Source of the DNA: Anaeramoeba flamelloides
Lineage: Eukaryota; Metamonada; Anaeramoebidae
Direction: 5' to 3'
Assembly: GCA_027625915.1 (NCBI GenBank)
Contig: JANTQA010000036.1
Span: forward strand, 677,501 to 741,500
Length of the DNA stretch: 64,000 nt
The position numbers and the translations under genes were made by a program. The notes beneath the pieces were generated by a model that saw only the letters and a program-made list of their open reading frames with translations, ran no database searches and was not told where the DNA came from. This document shows positions 50,331 to 62,649 of this stretch, one piece after another (the stretch's first letter is position 1; every line of letters starts with the position of its first letter).

Positions 50331-50729
50331 TAGCTTAAAGCCAATTATTATTTTTTTTTTCACTTGATAATACAAGTTGTGCTAATGTAATATAATCATT
50401 CCCCTAACTTCAAAAAAACATATATATGGCAAACAGTAAATCACCCAATTGATCAAATTCTTTTTAATTTTTTTTTTTCATAAAAAAATTTTTGTGATAT
50501 GTCTCTCACTAACAAATAGAATATAAAAGGTTATTTTTATTTGGATCGTTTGAAAAAAAAACCAATAATATTTGTTTCAATATTTTTCACGGCTATGAAA
50601 ATAATATTTTTCAAGAAGGTTGAGAACAAAAAAATCGATAATTATTAATATTGTTAAAAAATTTAGGGAAAGAAAATTAAAATTAATTTAATAAAAAGGA
50701 GTCGAATATTGGTTACAATATTTTTAATT

Positions 50730-53645
50730 TTATTTTTCAAATTTAGATCCAATTGAAATTTTTTTGATTATTCTTTTTTTTTTTTTTTTATTGGGTGTAT
50801 TTATTTTAATTTTTTTTTTCTTTTTTTTGATTGGTTTATTTCTTTTACCTGCTTTCTTATTTTTCTTTTCTTTTTTGTTTTTCTTTTTCTTTTTGTTTTT
50901 GTTTTTCTTTTCCCTTTTCTTATCCTTTTTCTTTTTATTTTTCTTTTCCTTTTCTTTTTTCTTTTTCTTTTCCCTCCCCCCTTTCTTTTCTTTTTCCTTT
51001 TTCTTTTTCTTTTCTTTTTCTTTTTCTTTTTTCTTATTCCTTTTCTTTTCCTTTCCCTTTTCCTCTCCCTTTCCCTTTTCCTCTTTCCTTGGATTGTTTA
51101 TTTTAATTTTCTTTTTCTTTTTTTTCTTTTCTTTCATTTTCTTTTTTTCTTTTTCAATTTTTTTGTTTATTCTGATTTTTTTTTTCTTTTTCGATTTTTT
51201 AGTCTGTTTTTTCTCTTTTCCAATATCTTTTTTTTCTAATAAATACTTAATTATATTCTCAATAATTATTTCTCCACCCTTATGAAAGCAATCATTAAAA
51301 TCGTTATCTGAAAATTTATTTGAAGTATAAGCAAAAACCTTTTGCGAAACCGGAAAAAAATTAATTAAAACAAGTGGAATTTTCTCCTTTGTTGCTTTAA
51401 TTATTGAAATAAAAAAGGATTTATCACCCCATTTTGCTATTGTTTCCCCTATTTCACCAATCCCCACTGTCCTATAACTTTTTTTCCCACCATCAAACGA
51501 TCTTAACGAAGTGTTTATTTTATGCTTTGGTAAAAGTATTTTCCCAACTTTTGAATGTCTGGAAACACATTCTATTTCATCACCATCGTCGTCGTCTTCT
51601 TCTGAAGAGTCACCATCTACATTTTTATTATTTATTTTTTTTTTTCCAACATTTTGAGAATTGGATTTTTTTTTTTTATGATTGTTATCATTACTTTCGG
51701 ATTCTAAAGAGCTGTCACTACCACCATCGTCTTCCTCGCTGTCTTGAGAAATTTCACAAAGATCTTTTAATTCGGCTATTTTTGAAAACTTTCCACCAAT
51801 TTGTCGTTTTCGATCCTCAGTGCCAAAGAAACAAGTTGAAACAACACAGGGTATTCTCTTTTCTAAACAGTCATAAAGTAAATCTCCAATTTTACTTGAA
51901 TCTTGATAATTTTTATTACAATAATGGAAAATTAAATCAAATTGATAAAGTTGATGTATATTTGGTAAAGAATTATTCATATCAAATATCGTCACATGAC
52001 ATTTCCCGGATTTCCCGCAAATAGACCTTTTTACATCATTTTTCCATCTCGAATTAGTATCATTAGTCAATAATGCAATATGGTAATGCTTATCATTAAA
52101 CTTTCTTTGACGTATATCTTTATATTGTAATCGATTGAAATGTTGGAAATGATATTTTTGAATTAATTTTTTTTTCTTTCTTTCGATAAGAGTTACAATT
52201 TCTTTCCCCCTTTCCATTTCCTTTTTTGTTTCTTTTTCTATTTCTTCTTTTATTTCCTTGTCAAGTTCTATTTCTATTTCTTGATCATATTCCATTTCTT
52301 TGTTGTTCCCATTTCCATTTATAATATTCAAATCATTTGTTTTTTCCATTCTCATTTCATTTTGGTTGACATTGCTGTTATTGGTGCCAATGAAACGGCT
52401 ATTCTTGTTTTGATTTACATTATTTTCTAGAGTTACTAATAAATTCTCATTAAATCGTAAGCCATTGTTTTTATCCTTCAAATAATTAAGAAACTCAGAA
52501 TCTAATTTCTTTTCATTCGAATTATTGTTCTTAATTATTCTTTCGATGATGACTTCCTTTTCAATTAAATTTGATTTAGTGACCTCAATTAATTCATCAG
52601 AATTTAAAGTTTCCAATTTAATAACATTTAATAAATTATTTAACGATTTTCGGATGTTTAATGGACTGTCGCTTTGGCCATTTATGTGACACAAATATGC
52701 CCCTCTTTCAGATAGCCTCCTGAATAATTCAATTTCATTGATCCTTAATCCTGATAATGTTAAAATCGTATAAACCGTTTCATGAAAAAGCTCATTGAAG
52801 CACCCTTTCCTCAGAAGTAATTCTTCAGACCTCATTTCAAGAAAAGAAGTCAGTGATGGGACTAATGTGTATAGACCATGCTTCACTGCCTTATCAAGAT
52901 CTTTTAAAACAGTGGAAAGCGTTAATGTCGAGAGCAAAAATGAGACACACATTTGCTTTAATTCTGGAACTTGAAATTTAAACGAACAAATTAACACAGG
53001 CCAGACATCATTTTTTGTTAAGACTACTTTCTTTGTATAAAAAAAATCCAAAAATAATTTGAATGCTTTCACAGAAATGTCAGGAATTATAATTTTCATC
53101 ATTTCTTCCTTATTTTTTTGTAAATCATCTTTTTTCTTTTTCTTTGTTTTTTGTTTGTGTTTTTCTTTTTGTTTTTGTTTGTGTTTTACTTTTGTCTGGT
53201 TTTCTTTTTCTTGATTTGTTTCTGTTTTTTCTCTACTTTTTTCTTTTCCTTTTCCTTTTTCATTTTCTTTTTCAGATCCAGACTCGTTTACATTTGAATT
53301 CTCTTCTTTTTGTTTGGTTTCCATTCCGTTTTCCTTATTCGTATTGAAATCAATTTTTTTTTCTTTTTCAATACGGATCGGGTTTTTTCTTGATCTTTTC
53401 AAATTATTGATTTTTTGGCTTTGTTTTTCTTGGTGCAATTTGAGAAAAGTGTTTTCATTTTTTTGAATTTGGGAATGACTGTTATTCTCGTAAAATAATT
53501 TTAAAAAAAATTGAGAATTTAACGATAAGATGATCTGGTGGCCATAAATTTGGCATTTTGTAGTGCCAACAACAAAATTTACATCAGCTATTTCAGGACT
53601 ATTGATTAACTTTCTCACATCATCTGAAATTGGGTTGGTTTCCAT
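50730..53645 (-). CDS. BTB/BACK protein with Lys/Glu-rich insertion and a C-terminal Rossmann-like domain
   Basis: This intronless frame encodes 971 residues. BTB domains dimerise and often recruit cullin-3 ligases. The BTB fold starts at about 18 (EIADVNFVVGTTKCQIYGHQ, ILSLNSQFF) but is broken at about 55-183 by a Lys/Glu/Asn/Gln-rich insertion. It resumes at 184-235 (IIIPDISVKAFKLFLDFFYT). A BACK-like helical region follows (about 240-345). After another charged linker (370-515), residues 520-610 read like a Rossmann or class I amidotransferase (ThuA-like) fold: HIALLTNDTNSRWKNDV, FDLIFHYC, IPCVVSTC. The fold continues at 695-803 (GKILLPKHKI, SFDGGKKSYR, LVLINFFPVS) after an acidic insert (631-690). 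No catalytic triad is evident. The tail 805-971 is nearly all Lys/Glu. Domain labels for the second half are inference. Confidence 0.85.
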   Translation of the reverse strand: METNPISDDVRKLINSPEIADVNFVVGTTKCQIYGHQIILSLNSQFFLKLFYENNSHSQIQKNENTFLKLHQEKQSQKINNLKRSRKNPIRIEKEKKIDFNTNKENGMETKQKEENSNVNESGSEKENEKGKGKEKSREKTETNQEKENQTKVKHKQKQKEKHKQKTKKKKKDDLQKNKEEMMKIIIPDISVKAFKLFLDFFYTKKVVLTKNDVWPVLICSFKFQVPELKQMCVSFLLSTLTLSTVLKDLDKAVKHGLYTLVPSLTSFLEMRSEELLLRKGCFNELFHETVYTILTLSGLRINEIELFRRLSERGAYLCHINGQSDSPLNIRKSLNNLLNVIKLETLNSDELIEVTKSNLIEKEVIIERIIKNNNSNEKKLDSEFLNYLKDKNNGLRFNENLLVTLENNVNQNKNSRFIGTNNSNVNQNEMRMEKTNDLNIINGNGNNKEMEYDQEIEIELDKEIKEEIEKETKKEMERGKEIVTLIERKKKKLIQKYHFQHFNRLQYKDIRQRKFNDKHYHIALLTNDTNSRWKNDVKRSICGKSGKCHVTIFDMNNSLPNIHQLYQFDLIFHYCNKNYQDSSKIGDLLYDCLEKRIPCVVSTCFFGTEDRKRQIGGKFSKIAELKDLCEISQDSEEDDGGSDSSLESESNDNNHKKKKSNSQNVGKKKINNKNVDGDSSEEDDDDGDEIECVSRHSKVGKILLPKHKINTSLRSFDGGKKSYRTVGIGEIGETIAKWGDKSFFISIIKATKEKIPLVLINFFPVSQKVFAYTSNKFSDNDFNDCFHKGGEIIIENIIKYLLEKKDIGKEKKQTKKSKKKKKIRINKKIEKEKKKMKEKKKKKKKIKINNPRKEEKGKGEEKGKEKKRNKKKEKEKEKKKKKEKEKKGGREKKKKKEKEKKNKKKKDKKREKKNKNKKKKKNKKEKKNKKAGKRNKPIKKKKKKIKINTPNKKKKKRIIKKISIGSKFEK

Positions 53646-56600
53646 ATAAATATTACAAAGAAGAAACTGCTGTATTAATTCAATACACCAACCACAGAAA
53701 AAAAAATTTATTAAAAATTGATGAAAAGAATAAAAAATGATAATTTGATCTATTTGCTTTTTTTTTCGAAAAGTCTTTTAACTATTTTTAATTTTTTTTC
53801 CAAATTTGATTTTAAAATTTTTTTTCAAAAGCATTAAATTGTTTTTCTAAAGTGGCAAGAAAGAAAATAAATTTTTAAATGGCTTCTTATTATTTGAAAA
53901 AAATTATTTGTCCAAGTTCAACACACTGTTGTTTGAATGATAAATGAGATAATATATCATTTCATTTTCATATTTATTCTTATTCAAAATTCTTTCAGTT
54001 AGGATTCTTAGTTCACCCATAGTTCCCAACGCCTTTTCTCAATATATAACAACAAAAACGTACCAAAAAAATAATTCGAGTATATATATCCCAATCTAAC
54101 AATTGAATTATCTGATTTTGAAAATCCAAATAAAACAAAGTGAAAAGTTTTCTAAATTTATTATTGAAATACTTTTCAAGAATCATTGAAAAATATATGA
54201 ATAAAAAAAAAATATTAATTTTTCAGTTGTTTTAATTGAACTCTCTAAACACTTTTCACTATATTTAGGTTGAATTTAAAATTTTAATAATTTAAGAAAA
54301 GTAATATTCATAGAACTTGAATTTATAATTATAAATAACAAATAAATGGATAATGACTTGACCTAATATGAAAGGTTGGTGTTTGTATTGTATATTTGTA
54401 ATTATTTTGTGCCTCAAACCCAGTTTTTGTTTCTTGAAATATGTAGGAATTATTTTTCATTGTTTCAAACAAAATTAAATTATAAAATGACTATTTTTTT
54501 TTAATAATATTTTAACGAAAATCCGATAAGTTTGTATATAATTTGATAATAATTTAAATTTTCTTTTTAATAAACTAACAACATAACCATTTAAAATTTT
54601 ATTAAAAAAATAATTCAATTTTTAATTTAATTTGTCAACCAATCGTATAAGAAAAATTTATATTTGTCAAAAATTAAAAAAAGGAAAAAATGTTAATTTA
54701 TTGATTTATCTAAATTTAATATTGGCTTAAATTTGAGATAGAGAAGGTAAAATTTCTGATATATGTCTCTTTTTTTATCCCAATAAAATAAAAAATTAGA
54801 AAAAAATGATTAAACAAGAATAAGAAATCATTGTATTATTAAATTGTTTGATATATCATTATATTTTTTGATCCATCAAAAGGTTAGATATTATGAAGTA
54901 ATTTAATTATTTTTATCATTTAACATGTAAATGTTGAAATTTAATTAATCAGTGGGAAAATTATGATTTAATGGAATAGATTATTTTACTTGAAAAAAAA
55001 GCAATGAAAACAAAACTATAAAATAATCTCAAAAATAATTCAAAAGATAAAATTATTTCTGAAATGTTAGAAAACACGTCTTTTAACTTATTCTTCAAAT
55101 TAATTTGAAAGATGTTACAAATTTTGAAATTATATTATTAATACCAGCTTTTTTAATTATTTGTATTCAACCTTGATTTCAACTTTAAAAAATTTCAGGG
55201 GTCTTTTAAATATTTAATTTGTTAAAAAAATTTTAATTTTTATCATGTATAAACTTTTGTTTTTCTAAAAAAAAATATTAAAAATGTATCAAAATAGTTT
55301 TTTTAATCACGAAAATATCCTTATTACTTAATCATATCCATTCCAAATACTTCGATTTTAAATTAATTCATACCAAAAAATTTATTTATATAAGATATTT
55401 TTCTCTTTTTTCAGAATAAATGATGTTAATTATCTTTTTTTCTTGGTTTTGATTTTTTCATCAATTTCAAACATCATTTCTTCACATCTTAAAATTATTT
55501 CTAAAAGAATATTTATTTATTTATTTATTTTTTTATTATTATTTAAACCAGTTATGAGTTGAAATTTAATAATAATCTCAGTAAAATTGATTATTTTATC
55601 ATATATGAATATTACAATTTGTTACTACTAGTCATTTAAAATTGATATTTACAATCAAACAAACAACAATAATACTAATTTTTTTTTTAAAAAATTCAAT
55701 AAATTTTTAACAAAAAAAAAATTATAAGAAGTACTTTAATCAATATGAAATAATTAAAAATATAAAATAAATATAATTTATTTGGAATGGGCAACTTTAT
55801 AAAATTAAAAAGATTTATTATTGTTAGTAAAATAATCTAAATTTTATAAGAAAAAATTACAAATTGTATATATTATTTTAGTATTTTTGATTTTATAAAA
55901 CTTGATAGTTCCACTTTTTTTCAAAAAATAGTAGAGAAGTTTTTCATTTTTTTGTATTTCCCTTTTTTTTTACAGAAAATTGTTTTTAATCTTTTTGTTT
56001 TAACAGAATCAAGTAATTTTTATCAAAGTGTTGATAAAAATAGGAAACATTAAAAAAAAAAAAAAATATAATATTGAGAAATAAACTAGATTTCCAAAAT
56101 TTTGATTCACTTTATAATTTTTATTGAGCTGTTTTGAGGGTTTATTCAAGTATTCTTAAAGAAAAAATATTTTCAAATTTTTGGATCAGAATCATTTTTT
56201 CTAATTTTACAAATTTTAGTTTTGATTTTTCAAATTTTTGTTTTTTTTTGTTTTTCGATTTCTTTTAATTCGATTTCTTTTTTTTTTGGATCCTTTTGGT
56301 TTTTCTTTTTCAAATTTCTTTAGACTTTTTTCTAAAAATTTTTCTTTTTTCTTTTTTTTTTATTTTTTTAAAAAGATCATGTGAAAAAAAAAAAGATCTT
56401 CGAAAAGACAAATAATCACTATAAAAATTGTGGCTATGTAATGTCTTTCAAAATGAATTTAATTATTCATAAAAAATCTTGTTGTCAACTTTTTAACAGT
56501 GAAAGTTCAGTAAATAAAAATCCGTAATTCTCATTTCAACAATTATTACTCACTTTTTTTTTAGTTTTTGGTTTTATTTTTTTTTAATTTTTAATATATC

Positions 56601-57189
56601 AGGTTATTATATATTTAGAATGACTTAAAAGTCAATTATAAAATCAGATTTAGTTAATAATTGTTCTTGAATACTTTTGGATATTTTTTTTTTTTTTTTT
56701 CAATTTATATTTCAGGTGAGTCACAATTTTTGGAAATGAGTTTACTTTTCAAGAAACAAAGTAAACAATTTAAAAGTTGTTTTTATGTAACTACAATTAA
56801 ACCATGATTCTTTATATTAAAAAAAATAAAGAATTATAGAGTAAAATAAAATTTATCTTTTTTTTTTATTAAAATAAATTATTAATACCACCACGATGGC
56901 TGAAAAGGTTCAAATGTTTAATGAAAGTTAAGGAACAAAAAAATCCAAATCAAGTTATATTTTTTGGGAAATTTTTTTACAGGGACTATTATGCTAAATT
57001 TCAATTTTTTGAATTAAATTTATAAATTTTTGGGTCTTAATATTTATTCAAAGATGAAAACTTAAAAGTAATAATGATTATCCATGTTAAAACGATATTA
57101 ACCCCTCACAATAATTTATAAATACACCATTCAAATAATAATAGGTAACTATTAAAAAAGAAATAAATACAAAATTAATTATTTCAATA

Positions 57190-57312
57190 ATTCTTATTAT
57201 TATTCTTATCATCATCATCATCATCATTATTATTATTCTTATCATTATCATTATCATTATTATTATTTTCATTTTTATTTTTATTTTTATTTTTATTTTT
57301 ATTATTATTATT
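57190..57312. repeat. Compound microsatellite (ATC/ATT/TTTTTA)
   Basis: Runs of ATTATT, ATCATC, ATTATC and then TTTTTA units occur in succession. Confidence 0.9.
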
Positions 57313-58477
57313 GGATATGAGTAAATTACACTCTAAATATCATTTTACTTAATTTTCCTTAAATTTGATTTAAAAAAATGATTTCCCGATTTTTCAAGGA
57401 AAAGACACATCTAAATTTATTTCACCATGAAAAATTAAAAAAAAAACAAATTGAAAGCAAAAACCAAGAAAGTAAAAAAACAGAAAAGAAATTTAAAAAG
57501 ATTTATAAGTAACAATTCGAAACTTGGCCTACTTCCTTTACCACCCTTATTAACAATATATAGGAAAATAAAACAAGGGGGAAAATAGAAAAAAATCAAA
57601 ATTAAAAATTTTTGAACAATCTATTTTTTTTATTTAGTCTTGTGATCTTTAAAAATCAGAGTAGTTGTTATATCAGAAACAAAATTTGTGAAATATTGTA
57701 TTAGAATATTTATTATTGAAATATATAGATCAAACAAATCTATCCAAATTTAATATTTGCAACAATAAAAACTAATAGTTTATATACTTTTATTATAATT
57801 TCTAAAAGGTAATTTTTTTTATCTTATTGTATTCAACCATTATTTATTGCTTTTTTTATTAATTTTTCACTAAAAATCAAAAGAAATTTATTGTTAATTG
57901 TATAATGAAAGTCATAAAATTTTAATTCAACTTTCCTAAAAAAAAAAAAAAGATTTAGATAAATTAAGAGAAATTATGAATTAAGTTTGCAAATTTTAAA
58001 AGAGAAATCCAAAGAATAAAAATATTTATAAACCTTTATGGGTCGAATTTTTTTTGTAACCTTTTTCAATAATTTTTTGAATGCTGAAAAAACAATATTT
58101 TCAGCTTTTTTGGCCAATAATAGTATCAATTTTTAATATTTTAAAAGATTTGAGAAAATAATAATTAATAACAGATAATTTTATTCTTTTTGGTAAGATT
58201 TTGAAGAATGTTTGAAGGCAAAAAGAAAACCAGATGAGAAATTTTTCCCTTTTTATTCTAATATAATAAGATTATTTTTTAAAAAAATATGGTTGCAAAA
58301 GTATTTATTCAAGCAATTAAAATATTTCTTTTTTAATTAAAAGTTTGTTTTTTAAAAAATCCAAAAGCTTTCAAAATAAAAAAAAAAAACAACTAACTTA
58401 TGCATTTTTTGATTCGGCACTAATAGTGTAGTTTAATAAGAAGTGCACAATTCTCAAATCTATGTTAATTATATAAA

Positions 58478-59065
58478 TCTGTGTTTATTTGTTTTTTTTT
58501 TCTAGATGATATACAGTCAGTTTCACTTTTAAGGCACAAACTTTCAACGAAGTTTAAGGCACAAAAAAATCTCAAATTAAGGCATAAAATTTGTAATTTT
58601 TTTTTTTGCAATTTATTTTACTAGAATCTGAATTTTGTGCCTTAATTTGAGATTTTTTTTGTGCCTTAAATTTCGTTGAAAGTTTGTGCCTTAAAAGTGA
58701 AACTGACTGTATGGATTAATCAATCAAAGAAAACAAAAATGAAAAATAAGTAAATATGGTATTGGTTTCTTAAAGTTCAGGGAAGTTTAAAAAGAAATTA
58801 CAAAACAAAATACCAAATTTGAAATTTTTCCTCAAAAAATAGAGTTTATTTATGAGATATTTTGATATCAAAAAAACAAAAAAATTTCAAAAAAAAGAGA
58901 TAAATTCTTAAAAAAATTTTAAACAATGAACAAATTCCTAATTTAAAATTTTACAAAAAATATAAAGGGGTTTACCTTCAAAATTGATTTACCGTTAGGT
59001 ATACTGTGGAGTGATAGACTATATGTTGACTTGGATCAAGAAGAAAAAAAAAACAAAGGTTTAAT
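58478..59065 (+). repeat. Dispersed repeat family R, copy 4 (interrupted by MITE M3)
   Basis: R sequence (ATGGTATTGGTTTCTTAAAG; AAGGGGTTTACCTTCAAAAT) is split at its left by M3. The break falls where other copies read GACCTAxACATTAA, consistent with TA-targeted insertion. Confidence 0.72.
58512..58711. mobile_element. MITE family M, copy 3 (best preserved)
   Basis: The body, 58514-58709 (196 bp), begins CAGTCAGTTTCACTTTTAAG and ends CTTAAAAGTGAAACTGACTG, perfect 20-bp termini, with TA on each side. It is nearly one long hairpin around a T-run. Confidence 0.92.
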
Positions 59066-59613
59066 TTTAACCAGAGTGTATTCTCTGAACATTAGTATTG
59101 TTTACCACTAAAATTTTGCAAAACTTTTTTAGAACACTATTTCAAAATAACACTAATATTTCTCTAAATAATAAAAATCAATTGGGATTGAACAAAGGTA
59201 AATTTGCCTCTCAACACATTTTCTCATTGATCACAGTTTTTAATACAACAACAAAACCTAAAAAGGAATTCTAAAAGGCAAAAATAATTTAAAGTTTTGG
59301 TTATTTTTTATTTATTCCAAAGAAAGAAAGAAAGCAAAAGAAACTGAATTTTGATTAAATTCCACCCAAAACTCAAAATTTAAGTGGTTTATTTTGAATT
59401 TTTGGTGAGAAAAAATAAAAAGAATGATGCTAATTTAAAAAAAAGAAGTTTCTTCTTTCTTTTGCAAAAGAAGGAAAAGTACAATAATTTTGTTGGCTGT
59501 TCGTCCCAAAAAAAAATAAAATAAAGCTTTTTAAAGGTTTTTTGTTATTTAAAAAGAAAAAAATCAGAAAATTTAACAATTTGCTTGTCGTTGGGATCTT
59601 TGAAAAAAAGCTT

Positions 59614-60081
59614 TTAAAGATTTTGAGCTGTTTGTTCACGGATCTTTTGGTCATAAGCTCCTCTGTCCTTTAAAAACAATTCCAAAGCAGGTCTTTGAGC
59701 TGGTGATTCTGGGTTAGGATCGTCATACCAGTTTTGGATCCCGAGCATGATTTGTTTTAAATTGATCCCTGGCTTCCACCCATCAGACAGAATGCTCAAG
59801 CAAACAGTACCTGAAGGGTAGCAGTTTACATGAAAAAGGGGGGGTACAAATCTGGCCTTTGGTGGGCTTGCGGGGTAGTCTTCTGGGAAATACAATTTCA
59901 TTTTAAATTTGCCTCCTTCCCAAAGCGTTCCCTTTTTGCCTGGAACAATACAGTCCCATTCAAAATAGTCCAAGATTTGGTTTTCGTTCTTTGTTGGTCT
60001 TGCAACAAAACCGTAAGGATGTGTTTTTCTCCATTCTTTACGTTCCTGTTTAAGTCTTGATAATGCAAAGCTTCCGTCCAT
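59614..60081 (-). CDS. ubc9: SUMO-conjugating enzyme UBC9 (E2)
   Basis: The protein has 155 residues (human UBC9 has 158). It takes SUMO from the E1 and passes it to lysines of nuclear and other proteins. ALSRLKQERKEWRKTHPYGF and VARPTKN are UBC9-specific N-terminal signatures. PGKKGTLWEGGKF, YPASPPKARF and PPLFHVNCYPSGTVCLSIL follow, with catalytic Cys94. Two oddities: the E2 HPN tripeptide reads HVN at 84-86, and the loop after the catalytic site is two residues shorter than in human UBC9 (SILSDGWKP). I start at the ATG 60079-60081 (MDGSFALSRL). The frame stays open upstream to an ATG at 60174 but would add a hydrophobic 31-residue leader unlike any UBC9. A pyrimidine-rich run ending in CAG directly before TATGG suggests instead the acceptor of a 5'-UTR intron. 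Confidence 0.93.
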   Translation of the reverse strand: MDGSFALSRLKQERKEWRKTHPYGFVARPTKNENQILDYFEWDCIVPGKKGTLWEGGKFKMKLYFPEDYPASPPKARFVPPLFHVNCYPSGTVCLSILSDGWKPGINLKQIMLGIQNWYDDPNPESPAQRPALELFLKDRGAYDQKIREQTAQNL

Positions 60082-62649
60082 ACTGATAAAAGTCAAAATT
60101 AAGAAGAAGATAAAATTGAAAAAATGTTTTGAAAATTTTTTTATCATTTTTTTTAAATTGTTGAATTTAGACATATTTAGAACACAACTGGGAAAAGGAC
60201 GATTCTTTGGTTTTTTCTCTTAAAAAAATAAACAAACCATTGGTGAAACGATTTCCAAATATCTTTTTTAAAAAGAAAATGAAAATCCTCTTATTTTGAT
60301 TAAAATTTGGAACAAAAATACTTTTCTCTTGTTTCAATTTTGTTATTTTTCATAGTTGGAGAACAATTATTTCAAGAGGAACTTTATAAGATCTCCGTTT
60401 ACAGAAAGAGGAAAAAAGATTATTTGTTTGTCTACCAGATCTAAACAAATTGAAATTTTCAAAGTCACCAATTAATTAACGATAATAAAATATTTGAGTA
60501 TAAAAAAAAAACAAAAAAAATGTTTAAAATTTTGAAAAATTACTCTGAAAAATAAAGAAATTTTGGGTCTTTTATATTTTTTAGATTTGTTGAAATACAA
60601 AATAATTCTTTTTTTTTTTCTTTTTCCATTTTTACATATAATAACGTAACACAAGAATTTTGAGTTTTTTTCAAATAATTAAAGAAAATATTAATAAGTA
60701 AATTTTTTTTTTAAATTAAAATACCAAAAAATAAAAATAAATGGATAATGAAAAAATATAAAAAAAGCTGTATTTTTCTTTGACTTTTTTTATTTTGTAA
60801 GGAGGGAATAAAAAAAATATACATTTAAATTATGAAAAAGCTAGCCACTTCTCTAATTTCTAAATTTTTCTTTCTAAATTGTATTAAAGAGTCATAATTT
60901 TCTTTATAATTATATAATGAAAAAAAAAAATAATAAACCCCATTTAAAAATTGTAACTCAATTGAAATAATAAATTGAAAAAAAAAAAAAAATATCCATT
61001 AGTATTCAAGAACAATTCATTATAAAATCTGATTTTAAATTCACTTTTTAATCGTTCAAAATCTATAATTACCCTATATTTTAAAAATTAAAAAAAAAAA
61101 AAAAAAAACTAAAAAAAAAGTTAGTCAAAATTTTTGAAATTATGATTACTGATTTTTTATTAATGTACTTTAACTAAAAAAAAGTTAACAATAAGATTTA
61201 TGGTTAATAATTAAATTCATTTTCAAAGTCATTTAATGCTTCAAATTTTCTAAAAGATATTACTTTTTCAAAAGATCTTTTTTTTTCCCATTGATCTTTT
61301 ACAGAAAAAAGAAAGAAAAAGAAAAAAAAAAGAAACAGAAATGGAAAACGAAACTTAAAAGATTAAGGAAAAAAAAAACAATAAAAACTAAAATTTGAAA
61401 AAGCAAAGCAAAAATTTGCACAATTAGAAAAAATGATTATGATCCAAAAATTTGAAAATATTTTTTTTGTTATAAGAATTCAGATTACACCCTCAAACAA
61501 CTTCTTGAAAGATTATAATGAGCGTTAAAATTGTTGAAAAATAAATTATTAAGGAAATTTTTGTTTTTTTCTATAATTTTGATTTGATCAACAATTTTCT
61601 TTAAGTTTGTATTAGATCTAGTAACATACTTATCTTCAAATGTGGAACACACCCTGTTCTATTCTAGGATCGGTAAGATTTAAATTTCTCATGAAAATTT
61701 AAATTTAAATAATTTCGATAATATCTCATCAAATTATAATTTTTTGAAAAAAAAAAAATGAATTTAAGGAGTTAGGTTCATAAATATATTCTCCAATATC
61801 AATATAAAAGTCATTGTTATATATTTAATAGGGCTAGTAACATCTTTTCTACATAATATAAGCCAAATTACACAATTAGAGGCAAACCTTTTTTTCTTAT
61901 TATTTTTTTCTTTTTTTCATTTGTCTTTCAAAAAATAAAATGATTATACTATATTTTTATTTGTTAATCTATATTGGTTATTATCTAAAAACACTTTAGT
62001 AAATTACATTATTATTCAAAAAACAAAATAATAAAAAAATTTTCTTCTGATGAAAAATCTGCCCCTATTTTTGAAATTGAGCTTATATATATATATATAT
62101 ATATATTGGAAAAAATATATTGTTTTTCATTTTTTTTATTATCTATTGTAGGTCCCCATAAAATAAAGAAGAGTTTTAAGGATTAAGAGTATAGTATTTT
62201 ATGATATAGAGTTATTAATGCTAAGTATAATATATGTCTTGTATGAAGAGCTAATTGGCTAAAAAACTTCCTATCTGTTTTTTTTCCAGGAATTGGTAAG
62301 TGGATATTGATTATAGAAAAAGAATAAAATGTATTTTTTTGGAAATATCTATCTGTATATAAATATATTGTACTCTGAATCAGTGTTCAAATTTAACTGA
62401 TTGAATATCTAATGATAGTTTAAAAAATATCTGAAGAATTTTTTTAGAATAAACATCCTTAAAATAACTCATTTTAATATAAATTTCTTTTTTGGATTAT
62501 AAGATCGATTTTAATAATTCATGAAAAAATAAATACAATATTTCCAAGGCTTCCTTAATTTTTTTTTCTAAATTGAAATTTGATGCTGAAATAATATTCG
62601 TATTGAGTTTAATATGTTAACAATAAAGTAAAAATGAAAAAAAAAAATC

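Larger units (their letters stand above)
45698..50729. other. Intergenic between SNARE (5') and BTB gene (3'), repeat-rich
   Basis: It contains a W-type hairpin (46320-46359), a V-like remnant (46490-46850), U copies 2 and 3 as an inverted pair, Q decamers at 48050 and 49030, a LINE scrap, S copy 5 and MITE M4. No gene is supported. Confidence 0.6.
53646..59613. other. Sparse 6-kb intergenic region, 5' of the BTB gene
   Basis: Long A/T homopolymer runs, a TTATTTAT run at about 55510-55530, the microsatellite at 57190-57312, R copy 4 with MITE M3, and otherwise nothing recognised on either strand. The tRNA-like string near 56905 was examined and rejected. Confidence 0.5.

Noticed and set aside
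50764-52024. Long plus-strand open frames (173 and 196 codons) opposite the BTB gene
   Set aside because: They are complements of the Lys/Glu-rich coding sequence, giving Phe/Leu/Ser strings with no domain.
56890-56950. tRNA-like string (GATGGCTGAAAAGGTTCAAATG)
   Set aside because: No acceptor or anticodon stem can be drawn around it and no A-box is in place.
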